A stretch of DNA of 64,000 nt from Diphasiastrum complanatum. Taxonomy: Eukaryota; Streptophyta; Lycopodiopsida; Lycopodiales; Lycopodiaceae. Each line of letters begins with the position of its first letter. Within the stretch, counting starts at the first letter, position 1. Below, in pieces: positions 10,802-20,223 of the stretch. The notes beneath the pieces were generated by a model that saw nothing but the letters and a program-made list of their open reading frames with translations, searched no databases and had not been told where the DNA came from. The position numbers and the translations under genes are program-made. The stretch is taken from positions 47,696,799 through 47,760,798 of the forward strand of contig CM055107.1 of assembly GCA_029204225.1 (NCBI GenBank), read 5' to 3'.

Positions 10802-13197
10802 ATGTCTTCTATCAATACTTCCCAGTCTCCGCGCTATACTATCCATCGTGATGTCCCATCTGCAATGGACATCATGATTCTTCCTAGCACAAGCATGGTC
10901 ACTCAGTGGATGGGGGGCCCTTGCAGAGCCTCTACTTACTGCAATAGGTATTCATGAGAGAGCCTTTTTGGGACGCATCAATATGCATTTCATCACTCTT
11001 GCCTTCAGTACATGGAAGGAAGAGAAATCCAAGTTTTATATCACCTTCCAAGGAGCCACACACAAGGTGCACGTCACTGAGACGATGTTGCACTAGGCAT
11101 ACTTTGTCAGCTGCGCTTCCACACCCTGCTGCTGTTCACACTAAACTTCTCATTTCCCTCGCCTCTGATGCTTCACTCGCCTCTTCTCCCATACAAGGAC
11201 AGTCTGTGACCATTGGGCCTACCATTCCCATCACAGCTACCCAGGACGGCTTAACCTTGCACATCGAAGCAACCTCACCCAACACCCAGTTCTTCATGGA
11301 TATGTTCGATGATTCTAACCCCCTTGGGGGAATCGAAGTCTTTGAAATGCCCCAGAGCTCAACGCCCTTTGAACCCCAATCCCCTGGAAAAGGATTTGGG
11401 CATATCCATGAATCTACTATTGGTGTCGAAGATGCCATTTAGCAACCACCCACACAGGGTAGCCCAGCTACACTTCGGGTCGACAGAGATGTAAAGTCAC
11501 CAAAGCAGTTCGATGCCATGGTGCCTGAAGGGTTTGAAGAAGAGGATACTTTTGAAGAAGAAGAGACCTTGGCACCTATTCCACGCCTACCAGGGAAAGT
11601 ACCATCAGGGTCTCCTACTGCTGCCACCTCCACGACCGTCGATTCTGGTGATGCTCTAGGGTTAGTTTCCGGCCTTGGGCAAGTGATCCAGTCTATGCTG
11701 GATAAGAAGAAAGAAATGGAGCAAAGGATCTCTGATCCTTGAACCCGAAACACTCTGATCAGCCAAAAAATTGTCCAGCTGGATCGAGAGGTGAAGATAG
11801 CCGAGCAACATGAAGAAAAGACTGAAAGCGAAAAGACATTGGCCCAGCAACAAGCTGATCGCTTGGAAACCTACATCAGCTCCCTGCAAAATGCCCTGAC
11901 AACTACATAGGATCAGGTAGATAAGGCAGTGCAAGATGCCAAGTAACAGGTGCAGCTGCTGAAGGGGCAATTATAGATGGCCGAACAAGATCGCATACGG
12001 CTTCAAGGTGAATTGGATGTGACCACCCTTGAGCGTGATGCATATCTGCAAACACAAATACTCGATCATCTGGTCACACCGACGGAGATTGCCTATTTGT
12101 TCAAGAAAGTGGAAACATACAAAGAGGCCCTTCAGGGATTCCAAGGCTGCTTTGATAGGTTCAAAGGAGCAGCTTCAACCGAGTTGGCAAAGGCAAAAGA
12201 GACCATCAACGCCTATGAAAAAGCTACCGCTCAAGTGTTGGAAGCCAGACCACAAATCCTCATCCCGATCATGCCGCAATTCTCTCCTTCGTGCCAAGAA
12301 GCTGTACAAATGGATATAGGGGTTGATTCGAGCATGGACTAGGCGGGAGCTCCAGATCTAGCAGATCAACCGCCCACTATACCGGCAGTACAAGCAGGTC
12401 CATCCTCATCAAGGACAAGCCATTTATTCAGAAGGCCCATCAGCGTCGAGGACCAGATCTAGACCTTCTTAAAGCAACATCCACATGAGTCCTCGCATGG
12501 TGGATGGGTTGTCAAATTTAAGACCTCCGAGATCGAGGCCGGAAAAGAATTGGACAAAATACCTGCACTGGGAGAGTAGCCGGCATGGAGAATCACAATT
12601 TTTGAGAAAACTCCGGAATCAAGTAGGAGTTATGTCGCCAGCCCTCGCCAGTTGTAGGTAGATCCTTATTACGTGCCAATGCCGCGAAGACAAAAATGGA
12701 AAGATTTGGGATTGGCTATGGACAAAATCACCATCCATACGCCCAATTGGCCAATCATCCATCAGCCTTACAGCTGGAACATTTCAGTGGACTTCCACCG
12801 GGCCTTACAAGCATATCAGAGAGAGTATGTCCACTCTCCGGATCCAACGGTGCGACAATCGACAATGTTTGCAAAAGGTCTAACTCTGTTGGCGTCAGTG
12901 GCAACCAAATGGGACGATTGCCTTCCTACCCTGGCATTCGATCCAAATAAGCCGATGGCCTCAGAGTAAATTAAAGATCAGTTGCCAATTTTTCGACTGT
13001 ATTTCCGTGCGACTATGATGGGAGGCTCTTGGGAATCCCGCTTCACCTCATGGACAACTTCCAAGTGGATTACCGGAGCCCACCGTTGTTTCCTGCCGCA
13101 TACTTTGGATTTCAATACTGCACGCCTTGACTTTATGGAGAAGGTGCAGTATCATTTAATTAAGATTCGGCGTGAAGCCAATAAAAGTCCCCAATAA
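10802..13197 (+). pseudogene. Long sense additional ORF (aORF) between gypsy pol and 3' LTR
   Basis: A coding relic of about 800 codons follows pol. It begins MSSINTSQSPRYTIHRD (10802), changes frame at a G-run (10912-10917), and continues as a natural-looking segment with INMHFITLAFSTWKEEKSKF. From about 11150 to 13197 it stays in one frame despite about ten stops. The middle is acidic and proline-rich, then comes a predicted coiled-coil (about 11700-12230, heptad-like E/K/Q/L), and then a C-terminal region with several Trp. Tat-lineage elements are known to carry additional ORFs here, sense or antisense, so the position fits. The function is unknown. The N-terminal block faintly resembles the plant transposon-associated domain of some aORFs, but I cannot confirm it. 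Confidence 0.7.
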
Positions 13198-13233
13198 TTG
13201 CATATCGCAGGTGTCGTGGGACCGCCACCAGTT

Positions 13234-13244
13234 TTGGTGGGGGA
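13234..13244 (+). other. Polypurine tract of the gypsy element
   Basis: A short G-rich purine run (GGTGGGGGA) lies three bases before the 3' LTR start TGTTGGAGGG. This is the expected place for the plus-strand DNA primer and supports 13248 as the LTR edge. Confidence 0.6.
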
Positions 13245-13247
13245 TAC

Positions 13248-13991
13248 TGTTGGAGGGTTTGCGAATCCCAAGGCAACCCTAACCCTAGTTAATAAGTGAG
13301 AGGGATTTGGCACCCTACATGTGTAAGTCCAACCCAATGATCACATAGTTATTTGATTAATTAGAAAGTCAATAAAAGGACTTTAGGCCTTTTTGTGGGA
13401 CTTTTAATGTCGCAGGGCCTAAATGTCAAGTTAGTGAATAAAGTTGGGTTTCCCTCCAATTTTGATGGTTCCCACACTTTTTTAAATTTGAATAAAAAGA
13501 GAGGCAAGACTGGACCAATATGATTCAAAGGCCAGGGTCCTCCTCTCTACTATAAAAAGGAACCAACTCGAGTTGCTTCTCATGTTTATTTCCTCATTTC
13601 AATAAAGCAGATTGGTTCTCTTTAGAAATGAATTGATGAATGTCCTTGCTCTTCCTCTCTTTTCATCCATTCCTCATGCTTTCTTTGGTATTTGCTAATT
13701 GTTGGATTTGATCATTATTGGGATTGCTATTTCTTATGGCTTTTGTGAGAGAGAAAGGGAGAGAGAGAAGAGTAAGTTTCTATCATTGTTGTGGATTTAG
13801 GGTTAATGGATGTAGTGTCAATGCTTAGTGTTAATGGATGTTAGTGTTAGATCCTCCATTCATGTTGAAATCTGAACTATACTATCGCTCTCATGGGAAC
13901 GAACCTACGCGTGACAACTAACTCCGTCTCTTTGATGCTAGATTTGACTAGATCTTGGATTCAGGTTAAGCAAGGAAATAAACCCACTACA
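13248..13991 (+). mobile_element. 3' LTR of the gypsy element, with promoter signals
   Basis: This 744-bp LTR has TG...CA ends. It contains a CCAAT box at about 13514, a good TATA box TATAAAAAG at 13551-13559 and an AATAAA polyadenylation signal at 13601-13606, in the normal U3-R order. Copia-like DNA begins just beyond the end. No second copy occurs in the window apart from the last 11 bases at 5335-5345, so the element cannot be dated from its LTRs. Confidence 0.78.
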
Positions 13992-14034
13992 ACCATTATG
14001 GCATGGCATTTGATATATAATACCGCAACGTTCT

Positions 14035-14520
14035 TGTTTAATTTTGATTGTGATGTATGTTGATGATTTGAATATTAAAGCATATAATCAAAGATTTGCT
14101 AAATGTAGTGAAAACAGATCTATGTAATTAGTTTGATATCACATACTTGACCTTATTTACTACTGCTTGCAAGTTGATATATGGTGAAAGGAGCAAGGTA
14201 TTGGAATTACATAGACTACGTGTGTCAGTAAATTGCTCAGTCTGTTCCATATGGAGGCATGCAAGCAAATGAATACACCTATCGAGGTTCATGTTAAATT
14301 GCCTATGTTGGATTTGTACATCCCTTGTGGATATCACTTTGTACATCAATTATTTGGCGATTTGATCTGCACAACAATAACAAGACTACACATTAGCTTT
14401 TCTTTCGGTTGGTGAGTCAACTCACGATGTATTCTTCTCAAGATTATTGAAAGACAACAAAGTAAAATTTGAGGTATGTCAAGAATACATCTCAATGGTT
14501 CATTGTATGTTATTGAAAAT
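14035..14520 (+). pseudogene. Ty1/copia RT/RNase H remnant (left copy)
   Basis: The RT active-site block reads ILIVMYVDDLNI at about 14040-14076. Downstream, in changing frames, are the usual copia blocks: a DLGLL-like line, then HMEACKQMNTPIEV (where other copia elements have a GME(D/N)CKP-TP line) and TRLHISFSF (the TRPDI-FAV block). Stops and frame changes are frequent. This is old, dead copia pol with no LTR nearby. A related copy in inverted orientation lies at 18365-19324. Confidence 0.75.
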
Positions 14521-15177
14521 AAGTAGCCCAAGTTGAACCACTATTATTGACTAGGGAAGCAACATGACTATCAAAGGTATACGTTCCATGTAGGAAATGA
14601 GAATCTCATATTTTCTGATAGTAAGCATAACATAGTGGTGAACAAGGTCCTCATCAATACAACTCGGCGAAGCAATATGGTTGAGAAAAATCCTAGGAGA
14701 GAATAAGATTTAGCAAGAAAAAGATAGAGAAAGAGACCACAATCTATAATCAAGTTCCAACTAAGACTCGATTTGCTAGACGCCTAGTGTATCATCTATA
14801 AACTTAGCACATTGAATTTTTGTATCACCTTCTTTATGAGAAGACATTGACTGCCAACTTTTGTATTATAAACGTCTAGTTTTCGAGGTTTTCATAGTTA
14901 CCAAAGCCATGTTGTTGCAACACGTGTCATCTAAATACTAACCCATGTACAAGTTGTCCCAAAAATATGTACATATCTTTTTAGGTTTGAATATAACACT
15001 TCCAATTCTGGTTTCTCTCAAGCTCTGAATGATTTATATGGGCGCCACTCTTAAGAGATTGTAGTTTATCATAGGCCTATTTACATATTATGAAAATGAG
15101 TGCCATCATAATTTTTCAAGGATGCAATTTGGATTGCTGATGTATGGGATGATATTATGGTCACTTTCAGAAAGCAA
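14205..15177 (+). repeat. 1-kb inverted repeat, left arm
   Basis: This arm is the approximate reverse complement of 18365-19324. Matching landmarks include the ACATAGACTA start (14209) against TAGTCTATGT (19313). At the other end, 'gcaatttggattgctg' matches 'cagcaatccaaattgc'. The arms contain copia pol remnants and flank 3.2 kb of other DNA. Identity is high but clearly below perfect, so the arrangement is not recent. Confidence 0.8.
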
Positions 15178-15897
15178 CACCAATTCACTCCTAAGGAAAA
15201 TAAATTTAGAAACTGCACATAAAAACCACTAGCACCAAATACTTTGACGAATCAGATGTGGTAGCTTCAAAGTAAATGTCTATATGATAGAGATATAATA
15301 GCTCGTGAGGATGGCAAGCTTGAGTTGCCAAATACCATCATAAATCCTTTGCTCTAAGTAGTATAAGGAAGGGTGGGTGGTTGATGAATCACACTAACTA
15401 TGAGTAAATAATTATATTGAGAATAATTGAGAGATGATAGTTCTTGGATAGGTTAGTGGGTGGCTTTACTATTTAACAAGAGCAATATAGAGGCAACTAG
15501 TGTGAATCTCAAGGCAATTAGGATGTTCTTTCAGTAAATTTTGCAGATGTCACTACCTAATTGTAGATTTATTCAGATACATTCCTATAATCACCTCTAA
15601 AGAATTTTTATCACAATTATGTCGGTTTATGTAGAAATCTGCCATTAAGCGGTCTCTAATGAAAGAGTATAAATGTGCATATTCCAACAACATGCAATCA
15701 TTACTCGAATTATTGGAGAGAAAGGAGTGAGAATTAATTGGGATTAATATTTTGAGGTATATATGGCTTCGAAATATATTTTAACTTCACTACATTCATG
15801 TGGTTTGACTTTAACTCTCATCACATTTCTGAAATAACTGACTCATCTTTCATTGGTTCGATGCAGGTATTGCAGTCCCAACACAAGAAAAATAAGA
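15178..15897. other. No gene seen
   Basis: AT-rich sequence inside the inverted repeat. I see no ORF worth reporting, no repeat pair within the window and no RNA gene. Confidence 0.5.
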
Positions 15898-16165
15898 CAT
15901 GTTCCTATATAGGAAAAAAAAGAAGTTTCCCTCAATTAAAATGAACTAATATAGGAAATTTGCATACTAGGAAAAGTGGTTCTTTTCCTAGAAAGAAAAT
16001 CTAGGAAAAATGCATACATTTTACCTATATAGGGAAATCATCTAGGAAAAATTCCCTAGATGATTATCCCTATATAGGAAAAAAGTTTGTGCACTTTTCC
16101 TAGTATGGAAATTCGCTAGTTCATTTCAATCAAGGGAAATCTATAGGAAAACTTTTAGGAATAAA
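15898..16165. mobile_element. Hairpin-forming foldback (MITE-like) element
   Basis: The segment folds on itself. The left arm starts TTCCTATATAGGAAAAAA and the right arm ends with the reverse complement. The blocks 'tttccct(c/t)', 'aaatgaact' and 'catactaggaaaagtg' pair across the whole length, and there is a nearly perfect inner palindrome at 16034-16081. It has no coding capacity. Arms of roughly 120 bases with a small loop fit a foldback MITE, and the transcript would form a long hairpin. Target-site duplication is unclear. Confidence 0.72.
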
Positions 16166-16186
16166 TCCCTATATAAATTTCTCAAT

Positions 16187-16188
<2 letters not shown>

Positions 16189-16233
<45 letters not shown>
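16189..16233 (+). repeat. (CT)n microsatellite
   Basis: About 22 uninterrupted CT units directly follow the foldback element. Confidence 0.95.
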
Positions 16234-16236
<3 letters not shown>

Positions 16237-16856
16237 GTTTCCTACAAGGGGCTTCATGATGTTTGATTCATTTTTTTGGGTATAAACTATTGCCAATACG
16301 GAACTCTTGTGCACATAAAAATTGATGATTACGAACATCAACATTAACCTTTTGGAGCTGCCAGAAAAAAACCGATCATCATTAAGACTCCTAGAGTCCG
16401 AGCCATGGTTAAAGCTCTGTTGGCAGTAACAAGGCCGGAAGGCATGACCATCCATTGCACCAAATACATAGAGCACGATCCAGTTACTTCAAACTATGTT
16501 ATGAAATTCCGTCAGACAGGTGATAATTCTCAAAAAATCTGGAAGAGTAAGCCATTCTGGCGCCTGCGAGATACATTGATATGTAGATGCCTCTCATGAG
16601 AATGGAAAACAAAACCGGAGGCTACCGTTTCTACCAAATAGATAGTATATACATATAAGGTTTGACATGTCATTTAGTGTGCGTAGATACATAGTGTCGA
16701 TCCAGTCAATGATACAGGAATCAGGATGCACGGAGGGACAATATCCTTATTCAACACTCGCTTGAGATTATTTGAGATGTATGTTGTGAAACAGTCGAGG
16801 AGGCATCAGATCTAAGAATAATATAGACATCGGTGGGTTTGCAAGAAATGTCAAGG

Positions 16857-17012
16857 TCGACTGACAGGAGCAGGCTCCTCGGCTGGATTCTTATTAGCAC
16901 TTGGTAACTCATAATCCAAAAGCTCAGCTACAAGTTTTCTCTGACGGTCGCACAGGCTCTGGTCTTCTACATATCCGCACCAGATCTCATTTTGCTTTAT
17001 CATCGTCATAAA
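16857..17012 (-). CDS. Exon-like ORF, 52 codons, unrecognised
   Basis: The minus strand reads MTMIKQNEIWCGYVEDQSLC, then DRQRKLVAELLDYELPSANK, then a Pro/Glu-rich end and a stop. Its composition (amphipathic, acidic/basic mix, no stop bias) looks more like true protein than its AT-rich neighbours. No upstream splice acceptor is convincing and no partner exon was identified. It may be a terminal exon of a host gene or part of a dead element. Confidence 0.25.
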
Positions 17013-17104
17013 TGATTGAGTTCATGTTCTATTTCAACATCAAGTTTGTTCGTCTTAGTTAGCTTTTGAGAATACAAGAAAATAAGAAAAGCTCAAACGA
17101 TCTA

Positions 17105-17205
17105 GACTAGATATGTGAAGATACAGTGGACAGAGTGCCGAAAGAAGCAGATACAGTGGACCAGATATGTGAAGATATAGTGGATAGAGTGCCGAAAGAA
17201 GCAAG
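17105..17205 (+). repeat. 54-bp direct duplication
   Basis: The phrase 'agatatgtgaagata(c/t)agtgga' followed by 'agagtgccgaaagaagc' occurs twice back to back with a spacing of about 54 bases. It is a local tandem duplication with no coding meaning visible. Confidence 0.75.
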
Positions 17206-18364
17206 AGTGTTACCTCCACGTGAGATATAGCTAGCTGCAGTTTGATGTTGGTGGATTGCGTGCCAAGCGTCTGCGCCGCCGCAGAATTTCTCTTGGAAAA
17301 AAAACACACCTAGGCAATGCAAATTTCCAACTTAAACTATTGAAAAGCTCGCAAGCAAACCAGAACCGAGGTGAGAATACCCAAAAGGTAGCTGCTAATT
17401 GTGCAGCAGTTGAAAGTTTCAACTGCATGCAAAGGTAAGTCCATGAATTTCCCAAATGATTTACTCCAATCTATCTAGAATTGTATATATATATATATGT
17501 ATATATATATATGTATGTATATGTAAGAAAGTCGCACGTCACCGCAGGGTGTATAACCATTCATACGTTCTTTCTTCATAGACTCCAAACCATGTGGCAA
17601 AGTATTCACTGTATATAATCCAAGACGTTGATGGGAGAGATGAAGTTTTTACACCTCTAAAAAGAACTCACCAAAGTTCACATTGGCTGCATCAGAGGGA
17701 TAGAACGGATCCCGAACAAGTACTCAGAACGATCTGGACAGAGGTTAGAGAAGGCAGGCATAGAAACCCTCCGCTAAATTTCCCCAGTATGCAGCAGCCG
17801 ACCAAAACAAAAATCTTTCTGTGACAAATTCTACAAACAAAGCAATGAACCTTATCCTCAATCTATCAAGCACATCAGCCAGAAATCGTACAAACACGTA
17901 GTCCAAAAAATGTGTTGATTTTTTTGCTAGATGAAGCGGTTCGGACATAACCACAACATATTTACTCTACAAAAACATAGGCAAGTAAGAAGCATAAATG
18001 TTCGAAGAACTTTACAAGTTAAAGGTGAACTGATCGAATACCATAACAATTCAGATTGTTGAATTGCTCCACAAAGGCACCGTAGGTGTCGCCAAACACA
18101 AATTGGAGGAGCCATGCAGTTGTGCATTCATAAACGTGAACAGATGCCTTGCGCCGTTTTTGAATTTGACAACCAAATCGTTGATGAATTGGATGCATGG
18201 ACCTGGTGAAGAAGACCGCAGTAGCCCGCAACATATGATAATTTACCCTCTCCTACAGCTTTCCTCACCGGAAGAAGAGAAAAGCATTTCATAAGCAAAC
18301 AATCACTAGCATGGACCTGCCTATCATAAATAAGCACCACCAGCCTAAGAAGAACTTGTCCTTA

Positions 18365-19324
18365 GGGTATTTTCTCAAAGTGACCATAATATCAGCAATC
18401 CAAATTGCATCCTTGAGAAATAATGATGGCACTCATTTTCATAATAGGCCTATGACAAACTACAATCTCTTAAGAGTGGCACACATATAGATTATTCAGA
18501 GCTTGGGAGTAACCAAAATGAAGAAGTGGAAGTGGTATATTCAAACCTAAAAAAATATACATATTTTTGGGACAATTTGTTGCAACAACATGGCCTTGGT
18601 AACTATGAAAACCTCCAAAACTAGACATTTCTAATACAAAAGTTTGCAGTCAATGTCTTCTCATAAAGAAGGCGATACAAAAATTCAATGTGCTAAGTTT
18701 ATAGATGATACACCTAGGTGTCTAGCAAATCGAGTCCTATTTTGAACCTGATTATAAATTGTGGTCTCTTTCTCTATCTTGTTCTTGCTACATCTTATTC
18801 TCTCCTAAGATTTTTCCCAACGATAATGCTTCATTGAGTTGTGTTGATAAGCACCTTGTTCTCAACTTCTAAAATGGGCTACACAACCATGTTATGCTTA
18901 TTATTAGAAAATATGAGATTCTCATTTCCTACATGGAACGTATAACCACTAGTTAACCTTTGACCGTCATGTTGCTTCCTAGTCAACAAAATTGTTTTTA
19001 CTTGGGCTACTTATTTCCACTAACATACAATGAACTGTTGAGATTTACTCTTGACATATCTCAAAATCCACTTTGTTGTCTCTCAATAATCTTCAGAAGA
19101 AGACATCATGAGTTGACTCACCAACCGAAAAAAAGCTAATGTGTAGTCTTGTTATTGTTCTGTAGATCAAATTGCCTACTATTTGATGTACATAGTGATA
19201 TCCACAAGGGACGTACAATCAAACACAGGCAATTTATCACGAACCTCGATAGGTATATTCGTTTGCTTGCATGCCTCCATATGGAACATATTGAGCAATT
19301 TATTGACATGCATAGTCTATGTAA
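18365..19324 (-). repeat. 1-kb inverted repeat, right arm (copia pol remnant)
   Basis: This is the reverse complement partner of 14205-15177. On the minus strand it carries the same degenerate copia RNase H region, including the same 'ccatatggaggcatgcaagcaaa' landmark. Beyond 19324 the two copies diverge: here, about 19325-19400, the minus strand reads like an upstream part of copia pol, while the left copy carries the YVDD block. Confidence 0.78.
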
Positions 19325-19429
19325 GTAATGGATGCTAGCGGTATCGCCTTGGATGAAATGTATCTTCATAAGAAAGTAAAAAACAATAATACACACATTA
19401 GTTAGATCATGAGTCTTAAATCATCTAAA

Positions 19430-19605
19430 AAAAAAATCGTGGATTTGATTTTGCTTTGATCGTACCTCACACAATAACATATCGCGGCAATTCCGACGTG
19501 GGGTTCCAACGGAATTTCAGAAATCTTATAATCCATCGCATTTTGACACGTTGAATTCCGACATCCAAGCAAAAGTTTTGAAAATGGACCTCCGGTGATC
19601 GGCAG
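19430..19605 (+). repeat. Dispersed repeat R3, left copy
   Basis: About 175 bases containing 'cacacaataacatatcgcgg', 'aattccgacgtgggg' and 'gaattccgacatccaagcaaaag' are repeated in reverse complement at about 63815-64000. It is joined at its right end to a fragment of repeat R1 (19605-19690). The CpG-rich, 'ttccgac'-rich composition differs from the surroundings. It may be a terminal region of a DNA transposon, but no terminal inverted repeats were established. Confidence 0.75.
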
Positions 19606-19732
19606 CCATAGCCAAGCCAAGCCTTAAAAGTTTAGACCACCACCACATATTAGACATCAACGTTGACTTTCTTCTATATTCAAGATAGTTTTAGGAAATT
19701 TGAGACTCTTGCAAAATTTTGAGACTAATAAT

Positions 19733-19970
<238 letters not shown>

Positions 19971-20223
19971 TGATCTTAGCACTCTCTCTTTCTCAATATT
20001 ATTCTAGTTTTTAAAGATATTGGATTGATATTGACATTAAGTAAATATGAAACATGTTGTTTAACAAAAATATAAGCTATATTATCTTATGAATGTAAAG
20101 GTTATTTAGTATTTTTAAAATCAATATCTTGTGTATAATTTGAGCACAATATAATGCACATTTTTTGGTTGATGAAGCTTCATTCAAAGGTGGTGCTAAA
20201 AAACACCTTTAAAAAACATGAAA

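Larger units (their letters stand above)
5350..13991 (+). mobile_element. Decayed Ty3/gypsy (Tat/Athila-side) retrotransposon with post-pol ORF
   Basis: Components in order on the plus strand are: a tRNA-Asp-like primer site (5350-5368), a long leader with a repeated CCTTYGCC motif, a small broken ORF (6479-7090), pol (about 7092-10001), a second motif cluster (10200-10570), a long sense ORF (10802-13197), a purine tract (13234-13244) and a TG...CA 3' LTR (13248-13991). The RT and integrase style and the primer site place it outside the chromoviruses, on the Tat/Athila side. No recognisable gag or protease is present, and a matching 5' LTR is missing. It is dead but keeps its architecture. 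Confidence 0.8.
16234..18364. other. Unassigned DNA enclosed by the inverted repeat
   Basis: No full gene can be supported. Protein-like stretches occur on the minus strand: about 16857-17012 (listed separately), about 17745-17930, and about 18070-18215 reading FINDLVVKFKNGARH and LFTFMNAQLHG. They have no joined frame or clear splice pattern. A 54-bp direct duplication lies at 17105-17205 (ATATGTGAAGATA...GTGCCGAAAGAAGC twice), and an AT-dinucleotide tract at 17484-17523. This could be the remains of an intron-containing gene or an unknown element. Confidence 0.35.

Noticed and set aside
16405-16599. 64-codon plus-strand ORF near the (CT)n tract
   Set aside because: No family features, no support from context; kept as part of unassigned DNA.
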